Below are positions 1 through 8,947 of a stretch of 64,000 bases of DNA, one piece after another. A program made the position numbers and the translations under genes. The stretch comes from an uncultured Lachnospiraceae bacterium (lineage in GTDB: Bacteria > Bacillota_A > Clostridia > Lachnospirales > Lachnospiraceae), in the NCBI GenBank assembly GCA_902801585.1, contig CADCIU010000007.1, positions 7,505 to 71,504 on the forward strand, in the 5' to 3' direction. The notes under the pieces were generated by a model that had not been told where the DNA came from, searched no databases, and saw only the letters and a program-made list of their open reading frames with translations. The first letter of the stretch is position 1; each line of letters opens with the position of its first letter.

Positions 1-119
1 ATTGCGGCGACATACGATTTGCACAAATATAGAGATTAACTATGCCGGAGGTAACGCCGGATTTTACTGATCGGCAGGGGCGTTCATACAAAACATTAAG
101 TCAAAAGAGGGACAACACG

Positions 120-1760
120 ATGAAATGGATTTCAAAAAAATCAGCTCTTTTTACACTTACTTCAATGATGATCACATCACAGGTTCCATGCAGTTTTGCA
201 TTTGCTGCTGAAGATAATCTTTTTTATCAGAACGGTCACACGTATGCTTTCTTGGATGCAGAGGCATATGGACTTGAGTCCTATAGGGAAGTGGCAGCAT
301 TTTGCCGGCATTACGGAGGACACTTGGCCGTTATCAATAATGAGGAAGAGAACCGATTCCTTTTCAAAACATTGGAAGAGCATTATACCAAGACGGCATT
401 CTTTGGATATTCCGACGCCGGTCGGGAAGACTGCTGGGTATGGACGGACGAAAAAAGCAGCTACGAAAACTGGACCCGGGATGGAGACTGGGACCTGCCG
501 GATAACGGAAGCGGCTGGGGCGGCGATGAAGACTATGCCGAGTTCAACTATGAGCGTGGGAAGGATGGAATCCCTAACGACGGAACATGGAATGATGCGC
601 CGTTTATGGACAACACCAGTATCTTCATTTGCGAATGGGATCATAAAGTAAATAACGGCATCCTGAGCGAAGGGAAGGAACAAGACAAAGTATATGAAGG
701 GTATATTGATGTCCTGAATGAATACAAAAGCAACATTGTCAAGTGGGAAGACAAGTGGGATGAGAGCAACCGCTATTGGACGAAAGAATACAATGGTGAT
801 TACGAATTCCTTCTGGATACAAGGCAGATTGCTTTCAAAGATATTAATGAAGACGGCATAGAAGAACTGCTGTTTATTGCCGAGACAGATGAGACGGGAT
901 TGGACGGGGCAGAAGAGTACACCAAAGATTTGTATATTTTTACAATGAAAAATGATGAGGCTGTAAAAGTATTTCAGACCCGGGCCTATGCGGAGGCCGC
1001 AGGCGGGTGGAGATATCTTATTGCAGAGACAAAGGGTCATCAGCTGGCCATTGCGATTTCGACGATTGATGCTTTCGAAGAGTGTACGATGGATCAGTAT
1101 ACTTTTGACGGGAGATCTCTTAAGCAGACTGCGCACCAAGCTGTATTTATGGATGAGTATGATAATGAATCCAGGCCCAGATATACGGTTGAGAAAGATG
1201 GCAGAAATGAGGATGTTTCCAAAGAACGGCTGGAAGATGAAGTAATAAAGTTTACAGAGAAACTCGAAACACCTTTGATCAGGAGCGGGGGAGGTTCGAG
1301 CCTTGAAGTGTATGATATTGCAGAACAGATAGAGTGCTGTTCAATGAATTATAGGGAAGCTGTCAATTATCTGAAGAGCATTACAGAGGGCACAGAAGAA
1401 GCCGGATACGACAATGACACAGAGGAAACGCAGGGGAACGGTGGAATCCGTGAAGGCAGCTATTCCTGCAGCAACGGAGAATACCTCTCATCACTCGAAG
1501 TCTATGATAAGGATACAGGGGAATGCTATTTGGGATTTTGGCATAATTACGGTTCATCCGCATCTGATTTCGACTTCAATTTCTATCTGGAAGAAGACAG
1601 ATCCGATTACAAAGTGACAGACAACAGATCAAATGATGTTTACGAAATGACTATTGAATGGGATGACAGTGAGGTAGAAATCTATCTGAGAAATACGAAC
1701 GGCGTTACGCAGCTGCTCGGTTATGAATCGGAGGGCGGGTGTACGTTTACTTATAGATAG
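120..1760 (+). CDS. Secreted C-type lectin domain protein
   Basis: Predicted 546-residue exported protein. The ATG at 120 follows an AGAGGG ribosome site and begins a clear signal peptide (MKWISKKSALF..., cleavage near residues 28-30). A longer frame opens at 42, but its extra N-terminus has no export character. Residues about 34-173 look like a C-type lectin fold: FYQNGHTY entry, AVINNEEEN, a WVWTDE strand, WNDAPF near residue 157 and a closing FICEWD. The rest (about 180-546) has an acidic region with a 'FKDINEDGIEELLFI' stretch typical of exported proteins that read out a calculated property, and a C-terminal beta-rich part I do not recognise. The role is probably glycan or surface binding; the ligand is unknown. 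A palindromic repeat follows the stop directly. Confidence 0.8.
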   Translation: MKWISKKSALFTLTSMMITSQVPCSFAFAAEDNLFYQNGHTYAFLDAEAYGLESYREVAAFCRHYGGHLAVINNEEENRFLFKTLEEHYTKTAFFGYSDAGREDCWVWTDEKSSYENWTRDGDWDLPDNGSGWGGDEDYAEFNYERGKDGIPNDGTWNDAPFMDNTSIFICEWDHKVNNGILSEGKEQDKVYEGYIDVLNEYKSNIVKWEDKWDESNRYWTKEYNGDYEFLLDTRQIAFKDINEDGIEELLFIAETDETGLDGAEEYTKDLYIFTMKNDEAVKVFQTRAYAEAAGGWRYLIAETKGHQLAIAISTIDAFEECTMDQYTFDGRSLKQTAHQAVFMDEYDNESRPRYTVEKDGRNEDVSKERLEDEVIKFTEKLETPLIRSGGGSSLEVYDIAEQIECCSMNYREAVNYLKSITEGTEEAGYDNDTEETQGNGGIREGSYSCSNGEYLSSLEVYDKDTGECYLGFWHNYGSSASDFDFNFYLEEDRSDYKVTDNRSNDVYEMTIEWDDSEVEIYLRNTNGVTQLLGYESEGGCTFTYR

Positions 1761-1785
1761 AAGGTGGCAAGGAGCCGGTTCTTCG

Positions 1786-1855
1786 GTGTCAAGGGGACGG
1801 TTCTTCTGACAACTTTTTTTGAAAAAAGTTGTCAGAAGAACCGTCCCCTTGACAC
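1786..1855. repeat. Perfect 34-bp-arm palindrome, dispersed family copy 1
   Basis: Arms at 1786-1819 and 1822-1855 are exact reverse complements with a 2-nt loop. The arm contains GGGGACGGTTCTTCTGACAAC. Near-identical elements lie at 29588-29659 and 51859-51925. A degenerate partial copy precedes it at about 1764-1784 and a GTGTCAAG-like fragment follows at 1860. It sits between two convergent genes, so it may also act as a bidirectional terminator. Confidence 0.9.
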
Positions 1856-1870
1856 TGCCCTTGACACTCT

Positions 1871-2905
1871 TTACAGCATCCCGATCAGCCGGTCCACATC
1901 TTCCTGTCTTGTTGCCCAGCTCGTGCAGATCCGCATGACTGTGTGGTCCTCATCGCGGTTCTCCCAAAAACTCATCTCAATCTTCGAAGAAAGTTCCGCC
2001 GCTTTATCTTTCCCCAAAAGGAGGAAGATCTGGTTGGTGGGCGCCTGGATAGCCTGCTGATAACCTTTCTCATCCAGCGCCGCGCGGATGCGGTCCGCCG
2101 CATCGATCGCACTGCGTCCGATCGCATCGTAAAGCCCGTCTGTGAAAAGCACATCGAACTGCAGGCCGGTGATCCGCCCTTTGGCAACAAGAGCGCCGTG
2201 CTGCTTGACGATCGTGAAAAAGTGCGGAACGGTATTGTGCCTGGGAAATACGACAGCTTCACCGAAGAGGGCGCCGCATTTTGTCCCGCCGATATAGAAG
2301 GCGTCGCAGAGGGCAGCGAGATCCGGGAGCGTCACGTCATTGGCGCCGGAGGCCAGGGCATACGCGAGTCTTGCGCCGTCCACATAGAGCGGTATTCCCG
2401 CATCGCGGCAGACCTTGCTGATCGCAGTCAGCTCTGCAAGGGAATAGAGCGTGCCGAATTCGGTAGGCTGAGAAATATAGACCATCCCGGGCATCACCAT
2501 GTGTTCAAGGTTGTCATCCTGCCAATAACCGTTAACGCAGGCAGCAATCTGCTCCGCTGTGATCTTCCCGTCTTGGGGCTCCAGTTCCAGGACCTTGTGG
2601 CCGCCGGCCTCGATCGCACCGGCTTCGTGGGTACTGATGTGACCGGTACAGGCCGCGATGACACCCTGGTAGGGGTGCAGCATGGCATCGATGACAGTGG
2701 CATTGGTCTGTGTGCCGCCGACCAGGAAGAAGATGTCCGCTTCCGGGGCATGACAAGCTTCCCGGATCCTGGCCCGGGCAGACTCGGAATATTCATCACA
2801 GCCGTAGCCGGCAGTTTTCTCCAGATTGGTTTCCAAAAGGCGCTTTAGGATCGCAGGATGCGCGCCTTCCATGTAGTCCGATGCAAAAGAGAGCTTTTGA
2901 CTCAT
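1871..2905 (-). CDS. Low-specificity L-threonine aldolase
   Basis: 344-residue PLP-dependent enzyme of the threonine aldolase/beta-eliminating lyase family, cytosolic, expected to cleave L-threonine or allo-threonine to glycine and acetaldehyde. Visible marks are SDYMEGAHP at the N-terminus, GGTQTN, the Asp in 'YVDGARLAYA', and the PLP lysine in 'YIGGTKCGALFGE' near residue 209. Length fits the family. I start at MSQKLSF (2905): the GAAAGGA ribosome site then lies 12 nt upstream, whereas the ATG at 2917 would touch it. The gene is monocistronic and convergent with the lectin gene. Substrate stereospecificity cannot be read from sequence. Confidence 0.92.
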   Translation of the reverse strand: MSQKLSFASDYMEGAHPAILKRLLETNLEKTAGYGCDEYSESARARIREACHAPEADIFFLVGGTQTNATVIDAMLHPYQGVIAACTGHISTHEAGAIEAGGHKVLELEPQDGKITAEQIAACVNGYWQDDNLEHMVMPGMVYISQPTEFGTLYSLAELTAISKVCRDAGIPLYVDGARLAYALASGANDVTLPDLAALCDAFYIGGTKCGALFGEAVVFPRHNTVPHFFTIVKQHGALVAKGRITGLQFDVLFTDGLYDAIGRSAIDAADRIRAALDEKGYQQAIQAPTNQIFLLLGKDKAAELSSKIEMSFWENRDEDHTVMRICTSWATRQEDVDRLIGML

Positions 2906-2969
2906 CACCTGTATCATTCCTTTCTTAAAACCTTATGTACATCCTGGCATTCGGGCTGTCCGCTGATGA

Positions 2970-4280
2970 TCAATACGCAGTAATATCACTCTGGCTTTTG
3001 ACAATGATCATGTAGACGCCGTTCCTGCTCATTTGAAGAAGCTTCTTCATAACGGATTCCTCGACGCTGACACATCCCGCTGTAGACCAGTGGTCGTAGC
3101 TCTTGCAGTGAAGGAAGATCGCGGAGCCTTTCTTGTACACGGTAGGATTGCGGTTGAAACCGATCGCCATAGCATATTTATACTGGTAATAGTCGATCAG
3201 GTGCTCGCCACCAATCGGCCGTGCGCTTTCCACCCAGGTGTTGTAGGTGCTGTATTCACCGGACCAGTAGGAGTTGCGCGTGACCTTGCGGTATTGAAGC
3301 GTGGATCCCGGATTATCTGCCGTTCCGAAGCCGTGCAGAATGGGAAAAGAGCCGATCGGCGTCGTACGGTCTCCCTCATGCCTGTCGTCGTTAAGACCAT
3401 TGCTGCCATAGCCGCAGTATACGGACAATTTCCTGATCCAGTTTCCGGCTCCGTTTTTCTCCCAGAACGACAGATTGTGGTCGACCACGAGGATGATCTG
3501 GCTCGTCTTTTTGGCGGTCTGCGTCTTTTTGAGCAGATTTGCGACGCGCTCGGTCTCGGCGTCCTGCCTCGTCCGCGCCGTGACACCGGCGGCGTCGTAT
3601 TTGCCGTAGACTTTGGAGTTTTTGTTATAGGCATGGACCGTGTAGACGTTCTTTTCACCCTTGACGGGATTTTTGTCCACAAAACTGTACTGATCTGCCG
3701 GAACGATTCCGATTCTCTTCCACCCGGGAGAGGAGTCGGTCTTTCGGTAGACTCTGAAATAGTGACCGCCGGGCGCTTTGCCCCAAGAGACTGTGACCGC
3801 CGTTCCCGCGCTGTTATAGACGGCGTCCTTTAAAGTGACCTTGTTGGGATAGGTCCTGGCTGTCAGACCTTTGCGATTATAAGCGCCGGCTTTTCTGGTC
3901 TTTTCGTTGTATGCCTTTACCGTGTAAAGATAGTCCCTGCCGACATAGATCGGAAATGCTTTAGTGGAGATATGTGTATACTCCAGCTGTGATGCGGGGA
4001 CGGACGCCAGCTTGATCCACTTGGGCGCATCCGCCTTCTTGTAATAGACCAGATAATGTGTCGCACCGGATGTCCTCCGCCACCTGACGGTGATCTTGTT
4101 GTAAGCGGAGGAGGTCGCCGTTGTGAGTGTCACGGCGCCGGGGACCGTATTGTCTGCTTCAACCGAAGAAGCGGAAGCCGCCGCAGCAGCTTCCGCAGAA
4201 ACAGGACAATACAATGGGGTGACCAGCATACAGATAACCAGTAATTGCAATATTATACGGTGATACTTGTCAAAACGCAT
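2970..4280 (-). CDS. Exported L,D-transpeptidase with fibronectin-like repeats
   Basis: 436 residues with an N-terminal signal peptide or anchor (MRFDKYHRIILQLLVICML...). Two fibronectin-III-like modules follow (about residues 45-145 and 146-240, each ending 'GLTARTY' or 'GVTARTR'), then a YkuD catalytic domain (about 255-436). The YkuD signature is present: His391 in 'IFLHCKSYDH' and the nucleophile Cys403 in 'STAGCVSVEE', with 'TTPIGSFPI' upstream. Family members make 3-3 peptidoglycan cross-links or anchor proteins to the wall. The Fn3 modules probably position the enzyme at the surface. Calling it a transpeptidase rather than a carboxypeptidase rests on family membership. Confidence 0.88.
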   Translation of the reverse strand: MRFDKYHRIILQLLVICMLVTPLYCPVSAEAAAAASASSVEADNTVPGAVTLTTATSSAYNKITVRWRRTSGATHYLVYYKKADAPKWIKLASVPASQLEYTHISTKAFPIYVGRDYLYTVKAYNEKTRKAGAYNRKGLTARTYPNKVTLKDAVYNSAGTAVTVSWGKAPGGHYFRVYRKTDSSPGWKRIGIVPADQYSFVDKNPVKGEKNVYTVHAYNKNSKVYGKYDAAGVTARTRQDAETERVANLLKKTQTAKKTSQIILVVDHNLSFWEKNGAGNWIRKLSVYCGYGSNGLNDDRHEGDRTTPIGSFPILHGFGTADNPGSTLQYRKVTRNSYWSGEYSTYNTWVESARPIGGEHLIDYYQYKYAMAIGFNRNPTVYKKGSAIFLHCKSYDHWSTAGCVSVEESVMKKLLQMSRNGVYMIIVKSQSDITAY

Positions 4281-4314
4281 TCTTTATCTCTCTTTTCAAC
4301 TCTTTTTTCATCAG

Positions 4315-4345
4315 AGAACCGTCCCCTGTCTCCTCCTGTCTCCTC
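4315..4345. repeat. Solo half-site of the dispersed palindrome plus 10-bp duplication
   Basis: AGAACCGTCCCCTGTC at 4315-4330 matches one arm of the palindromes at 1786, 29588 and 51859, with no partner arm. It runs into two copies of CTGTCTCCTC (4326-4345). It lies between the aldo/keto reductase stop and the transpeptidase start, both on the minus strand. Confidence 0.65.
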
Positions 4346-4349
4346 CGGA

Positions 4350-5378
4350 TCAGCTCACACTGATCTCCCCGGCAAGGATTTTCCTGTAGTCCGCGAGGTT
4401 CTTGCGAAGGAGCTCCGGCGTGTCCAGCTCATAGGGACAGCGCCCCGTGCACTGACGGCAGTTTATACAGCTGTCGATCTTCGCCATTTTCTCCTGCCAG
4501 GCCTCGGAGAGCCATCCTGCGGAAGGAGCACGACGAACCATCAGCGACATGCGCGCGCAGTTGTTGATCTCGATTCCCATCGGACAGGGCAGGCAGTATC
4601 CGCATCCGCGGCAGAATTCTCCGGCGAGCGCTCTCTGTTCTCCTTGGATAAAAGCGGTGATCTCGTCGGTCATAGAGGGCGTATTCTCCATGTAGGAGAG
4701 CCACTCCTTAAGCTCATTCTCCCGCTGGATGCCCCAGATCGGGACAAGATTCTCGAACTGCGTCATGTAGGCCATTGCCGCGTCGGAGCGTGTGATCAGC
4801 CCTCCGGCCAGAGCTTTCATGCAGATGAATCCCATATCTTTCTCCACGCACGCGCGGACCAGGTCCACTTCTTTCCCGGAGGAGAGATAGCTGAAGGGAT
4901 ACTGCAGCGTCTCATAAAGTCCGGACTCGATGATCTCCTGCGCCACCTGCAGCTTGTGCGTCGTGATGCCGATGTGCCGGATCAGCCCTCTCTCTTTTGC
5001 CTGTTGAAGGCACTCATACATACCGGTGCCGTCGCCGGGCTTATAGCACTGCGGGACCATATGCAGCTGGTAGATGTCGATGTGATCGGTGCGAAGATTT
5101 TTCAGAGAAGTTTCCAGATCTTTCCAAAACCCCTCCGGCGTTCTGGCGGCCGTCTTGGTGGCAATGAAAATATTGTCGCGCAGGCCGTCAAATGCCTCGC
5201 CGACCTTCTCTTCGCTGTCTGTGTAGGCGCGTGCGGTGTCAAAAAAGCGCATGCCGCCCTCATAAGCGTCCCTCAGAAGTTTGATCGCAGTTTCCCGTGT
5301 GTCGCGCTGGATCGGAAGACATCCGAATGCATTCTGAGGCACGCGAATTCCGGTTTTTCCCAAACAGACTGTTTTCAT
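4350..5378 (-). CDS. Aldo/keto reductase with C-terminal 4Fe-4S domain
   Basis: 342-residue cytosolic oxidoreductase. Residues 1 to about 225 form the AKR barrel, with Asp and Tyr in 'FFDTARAYTDSE', Lys in 'IFIATKT' and His in 'IDIYQLHMV' forming the usual catalytic tetrad. The C-terminal third carries two cysteine clusters, 'CRGCGYCLPCP' and 'CINCRQCTGRCP', as in ferredoxin-type AKRs common in Clostridia. The start at 5378 follows AAGGAG with 6 nt spacing. The substrate is unknown; the Fe-S tail suggests electron exchange with ferredoxin or flavin as well as nicotinamide. It is separated from the transpeptidase by about 70 nt. Confidence 0.9.
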   Translation of the reverse strand: MKTVCLGKTGIRVPQNAFGCLPIQRDTRETAIKLLRDAYEGGMRFFDTARAYTDSEEKVGEAFDGLRDNIFIATKTAARTPEGFWKDLETSLKNLRTDHIDIYQLHMVPQCYKPGDGTGMYECLQQAKERGLIRHIGITTHKLQVAQEIIESGLYETLQYPFSYLSSGKEVDLVRACVEKDMGFICMKALAGGLITRSDAAMAYMTQFENLVPIWGIQRENELKEWLSYMENTPSMTDEITAFIQGEQRALAGEFCRGCGYCLPCPMGIEINNCARMSLMVRRAPSAGWLSEAWQEKMAKIDSCINCRQCTGRCPYELDTPELLRKNLADYRKILAGEISVS

Positions 5379-5482
5379 GCTTTTCTCCTTATAATATGCG
5401 AACCAACGGCATGCAGACTAAAAACATGCAGACCACGGTTCTGTCCCGATCGATATCCCGGAACTATTATACAGGGAAATCA

Positions 5483-6040
5483 TCACTTCTTGTCATAGAA
5501 AATGCTGAATGTCCTGGGAACTTTCCAGAAGAACTCTTCCCAGCCGCCCTGACAGGTCACTTTTCCGCTGATGAGATTGACCTGGAGCGTCATGCCCGGC
5601 GCGCCGTCACCCTGCGGTCTGGCGATCCACATGTACAGCGTATTGCCCCTTCTGTATCTTTCAAGGACAGTTGCCGAGGGGTATTTCTGTTTGACGCGCC
5701 CGTAGACACGCAGTGCAACATCTCTGTCACTCAGGACGGTGACCGTACACTTTTTCGTAGTGGAGCCGATCTTGGCTGTGACGGTCAGGCTTCCCCTGCG
5801 GATGCCTTTGACATACCCCTGGCTGTTTACCGTGGCTCTTGCCGTATTGGAAGAACGCCAGGTCACTCTTGCGCTGGTCCCTTCTGCCTTCAGTCTCCGG
5901 GGTGCTCCGGCCGCGCAGTCGAGATGCGTCCTGTTGAGCCGGATTGCCGCAAAGGCCGCTGTGGACATTGCGAAACACAGCACCAGGATCATTACTAATG
6001 CGAATACAGGTTTCCTTTTTTTGCTCATGATTCCGTTCAT
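5483..6040 (-). CDS. Exported bacterial Ig-like (BIG_2) domain protein
   Basis: 185 residues. A signal peptide (about residues 8-32, 'FALVMILVLCFAMSTAAFAA') is followed by a BIG_2-type Ig-like domain (about 33-102): 'VTWRSSNTARATVNSQGYVKGIRRGSLTVTAKIG' is the classic pattern of this fold. The last about 80 residues are unassigned and end 'RTFSIFYDKK'. The ATG at 6040 has AGGAGGGG 5-6 nt upstream. A surface or secreted structural role is likely, but no enzyme motif is visible. Confidence 0.8.
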   Translation of the reverse strand: MNGIMSKKRKPVFALVMILVLCFAMSTAAFAAIRLNRTHLDCAAGAPRRLKAEGTSARVTWRSSNTARATVNSQGYVKGIRRGSLTVTAKIGSTTKKCTVTVLSDRDVALRVYGRVKQKYPSATVLERYRRGNTLYMWIARPQGDGAPGMTLQVNLISGKVTCQGGWEEFFWKVPRTFSIFYDKK

Positions 6041-6171
6041 AGTCCCCTCCTTATCTTGAGCGATGTTGTGTGCACAGGGTATAAATATCCCCGATTATTA
6101 TATGATACATAGTATACAACGCCCGGATGTCCGAATTGTAATAAGAAAGTATATGCAGAAAAGAGGCAGTG

Positions 6172-7035
6172 CTATCTGACCCACTTCACTCTGCCTGATA
6201 TGGGAGGATTTTCGAAAAATCTTGCAGTGCGGTCCCTGTCAGTGTCGTTCCATTTATCAAATCCCAGAGGATTAATGTGTTTTCCGTATTTACAGCGGTC
6301 AAAACAGCAAAGACCGTAATCCCTCCAAGGCCTTGCAAGATATATGCTGCCCGGGGTGACGCCGGGATCCGCAGTGAAACGACAGTAGCGGAAGAGGAAC
6401 CCTTGTGCCTGGTAGAGTGAATGGGCAGGGGCTGCCACGTAACCGATATCGCGGGCATCTTTAAGAGAGCGGAGTTCACACCGGTCAAACAGGGTGTTTC
6501 CGCAGCCGAATATGAAATCGACAGTGCCTTCGATCACGCAGTCATAGAAATATTGGCTGCACTCCCGGTCCCTGCGCAGGTCGTCCGGCAGAAAACCGTC
6601 GTATCTTTCGATCAGATCTTTGGGAAGCGGGCCCAGAAACAGAGTATCCTGGGTAGAAGTCAAGCGGCAGTGCCTCATATTGAAGTCATCAGCGTATACA
6701 GTAAGTGCGACTTCCTGCCCCTTGACTTCAGGAGAAAGTGCGTCGTTGACGATCGAGAGGTTCTCCATCGTCACATGATCAGCGCATACGGCCATTGTCC
6801 ATGTGCGGAAAGTATTATATGCTTTGCCGTCTTCATGTATTTTTTCTGCATAATCATCCCAGACTATTCGTGTTTTATCCATACCGGAGCCGCGGATCGT
6901 CACGTCAGGTACGGATAGTATACATTTTGTGCGGTATTCTCCCGGCGAAAGTTGAATAATATCTCCCGGCTGCGCCTTGTTGAGACACAACTGCAGGTCA
7001 TCGCGAGGGGTTACGAGAATGTGGCTTGTATTCAT
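6172..7035 (-). CDS. Pectin methylesterase, no signal peptide
   Basis: 287-residue right-handed beta-helix esterase of the pectinesterase family (CE8), which removes methyl groups from galacturonan. Motifs seen: 'STQDTLFLG', 'GTVDFIFGCGNT' (catalytic Asp) and 'YLARPWRDYG'. The start at MNTSHIL (7035) is fixed by AGGAGGG 6 nt upstream; an upstream ATG at 7071 lacks a site. The mature-type N-terminus has no signal peptide, so I infer cytoplasmic action on imported methylated oligogalacturonates. It is divergent from the uronate transporter genes starting at 7299 and shares a 263-nt AT-rich intergenic region with them. Confidence 0.9.
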   Translation of the reverse strand: MNTSHILVTPRDDLQLCLNKAQPGDIIQLSPGEYRTKCILSVPDVTIRGSGMDKTRIVWDDYAEKIHEDGKAYNTFRTWTMAVCADHVTMENLSIVNDALSPEVKGQEVALTVYADDFNMRHCRLTSTQDTLFLGPLPKDLIERYDGFLPDDLRRDRECSQYFYDCVIEGTVDFIFGCGNTLFDRCELRSLKDARDIGYVAAPAHSLYQAQGFLFRYCRFTADPGVTPGSIYLARPWRDYGLCCFDRCKYGKHINPLGFDKWNDTDRDRTARFFENPPISGRVKWVR

Positions 7036-7298
7036 AAAATACCCTCCTGAATTATATGTTGTTTTGTACAAATGATATAAAAAACCTTGCTTAGCTTTGA
7101 TTATACATCAGATTAAGAGATAAAAAAGAAAAAAAGAAATAAGTCGGTTTTGTATATAAATACACTTATTCTGTGCATGTACTTTCAACTGAGTAGCTAT
7201 TTATAATCAATATGTTGAGTTTACTATTTTTTTAGACAATTTTAACATAATTATAAGCACATATATATGAAATATTGTCTCAAGTGACAAGGAGAAAA
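7036..7298. promoter_or_regulatory. AT-rich divergent control region of the uronate cluster
   Basis: This 263-nt strongly A/T-rich gap separates the pectinesterase gene from the rightward transporter operon and must hold promoters for both. Several TATAAT-like hexamers occur (for example around 7200), but I cannot assign a convincing paired -35/-10 or a specific operator. Confidence 0.45.
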
Positions 7299-7889
7299 GT
7301 GGAAAAAAGGCGGAGTTGGAAACAATATCGGACAATAGATTTGTTTTTATTTGGTATCATGATGGTCATTTTTGAATTTGTCATCGTGATGGCGGCAAAA
7401 TTCTGGTTCCCGGGACAACCGTTTACCGTTTCGCTGGCTGCGGCGATCACAACAATCGTCTATATGAGATGGGGCTGGTGGGGCGGAATTCATGCAGCAC
7501 TGGCGGGGATCGTCTTCTGCTTCTTTCAGGGAGCATCTCCTCAGCAGTATCTGATTTACATTGGGGGAAACCTCTTATCGATTATTTCTGTTTTTGTTTT
7601 GAAAAAGGTCGGAAAAGAAAAGGTTCGGTTAAGTACGATGGGAATGACTTATCCGATCCTTGTTCTGTTGCTCATGCAGACCGGGAGGGCGCTGATCGCC
7701 CTTTTAACGGGCGCAGAACGGGCGAGCGTGATCGGCTTCTATACAACGGACAGCCTGTCAATGCTCTTTACTTTCGTGATCATCTGGATAGCCCGTAGGC
7801 TGGACGGGGTCTATGAAGATCAAATACATTACCTGCTCCGCATAAACGCGAAGGAGGGAACGGAAAAGGAGGTAAATTATGAAAGCTAA
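7299..7889 (+). CDS. Integral membrane protein resembling ECF S-components
   Basis: 196 residues and about five to six hydrophobic segments. I place the start at the GTG at 7299, which has AAGGAG four bases upstream; a TTG at 7275 in the same frame has no ribosome site. The segment 'PFTVSLAAAITTIVYMRWGWWGGIHAALAG' has the look of substrate-binding S-components of ECF transporters, but this is a pattern impression. It overlaps the next gene by 11 nt, which implies translational coupling with the ABC permeases. It may be a substrate-capture or accessory subunit for pectin-derived sugars. Function unproven. Confidence 0.6.
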   Translation: MEKRRSWKQYRTIDLFLFGIMMVIFEFVIVMAAKFWFPGQPFTVSLAAAITTIVYMRWGWWGGIHAALAGIVFCFFQGASPQQYLIYIGGNLLSIISVFVLKKVGKEKVRLSTMGMTYPILVLLLMQTGRALIALLTGAERASVIGFYTTDSLSMLFTFVIIWIARRLDGVYEDQIHYLLRINAKEGTEKEVNYES

Positions 7890-8934
7890 GGCGGCGGATT
7901 TCCTCGTCTACGACCAAGAGTCGGGGACATATCGGGAAGATCCGGAACAGGTCGTCCGCGACGACGTGGAAAAGCATTATTGGCGCCATGTGGGTCAGAC
8001 GATCCTCAAGGACTGGCGGCTGTATCTGATGCTTGTCCCGATGCTGCTGGTATTCCTGTTCTGGCGTTACTTTCCGATGTACGAACTTCTGGGGTGCTTT
8101 AAGGTGGCAGACAATGTAAAGCCTGTTTCCGAGCAGTTCTTCTCAGGGTTTTCGTATTTCAGGCGGCTTTTGTTCGCCGGGGATGGCCTCTCCACGGATT
8201 TCTGGAGGGCGCTGCGCAACACGTTCCTGCTGAGTTTCTATGGCCTGTGTTTCGGCTTCCCTATGCCGATCATTTTGGCTCTGTTTTTCAATGAAGTGCG
8301 CTCAAATGCAGCCAGAAGCGTATATCAGGTGCTCACTTATCTGCCTAAGTTCATGTCCACGGTTGTCATGACCTCGCTGGTGACCATGCTTGTCAAGCAG
8401 GGTTCCCTCACGACCGGAATGGGTATTGTGAGCCAGTTCCTTTGCAATATCGGCCTGATCAGTCCTGAGGTCGCGAATGCGGGACTTTTGAACAATCCGG
8501 CATTTTTCAGATCGATCTATCAGATCAGCGGTATTTGGGAGAGTGCAGGTTACGACAGTATCGTATTCTTTGCAGCCATCATCGCCATTTCTCCTACCAG
8601 CTACGAGGCGGCTCAGATTGATGGAGCAGACAAATGGGCACAGATGAGATATGTGGTCCTGCCCAGTATTCTCTCTACGATCGTGATCATGCTGATCACC
8701 AGGATCGGTTCCCTGCTGAACATCGGCTACGAGAAAGTATTGCTGTTGTACAACCCCAATACGTATGTAACCGCAGATGTTGTTTCCACTTTCGCGAACC
8801 GCAACGGTATGGGGACAGGCGCGGGTATAGGAATCGCGGCGGCGGCCGAGATGATGAATAACGTCATCGGAATGCTGCTCGTGATCGGAGCCAACACGAT
8901 CGCACGCAAGGCATCGAACACATCACTGTACTAA
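7879..8934 (+). CDS. ABC sugar permease, LplB type
   Basis: 351-residue inner-membrane permease with about six transmembrane helices after a 50-residue cytoplasmic N-terminus. The EAA loop that docks the ATPase is visible as 'SYEAAQIDGADKWAQMRYVVLP'. This type (MalF/UgpA, LplB branch) imports oligosaccharides, often oligouronides in pectin regions. It overlaps the upstream membrane-protein gene by 11 nt and is followed after 13 nt by the second permease. No solute-binding protein and no ATPase gene accompany the pair; the ATPase is probably a shared MsmX-type protein encoded elsewhere. Confidence 0.9.
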   Translation: MKAKAADFLVYDQESGTYREDPEQVVRDDVEKHYWRHVGQTILKDWRLYLMLVPMLLVFLFWRYFPMYELLGCFKVADNVKPVSEQFFSGFSYFRRLLFAGDGLSTDFWRALRNTFLLSFYGLCFGFPMPIILALFFNEVRSNAARSVYQVLTYLPKFMSTVVMTSLVTMLVKQGSLTTGMGIVSQFLCNIGLISPEVANAGLLNNPAFFRSIYQISGIWESAGYDSIVFFAAIIAISPTSYEAAQIDGADKWAQMRYVVLPSILSTIVIMLITRIGSLLNIGYEKVLLLYNPNTYVTADVVSTFANRNGMGTGAGIGIAAAAEMMNNVIGMLLVIGANTIARKASNTSLY

Positions 8935-8947
8935 TTAAGGAGGGGCT

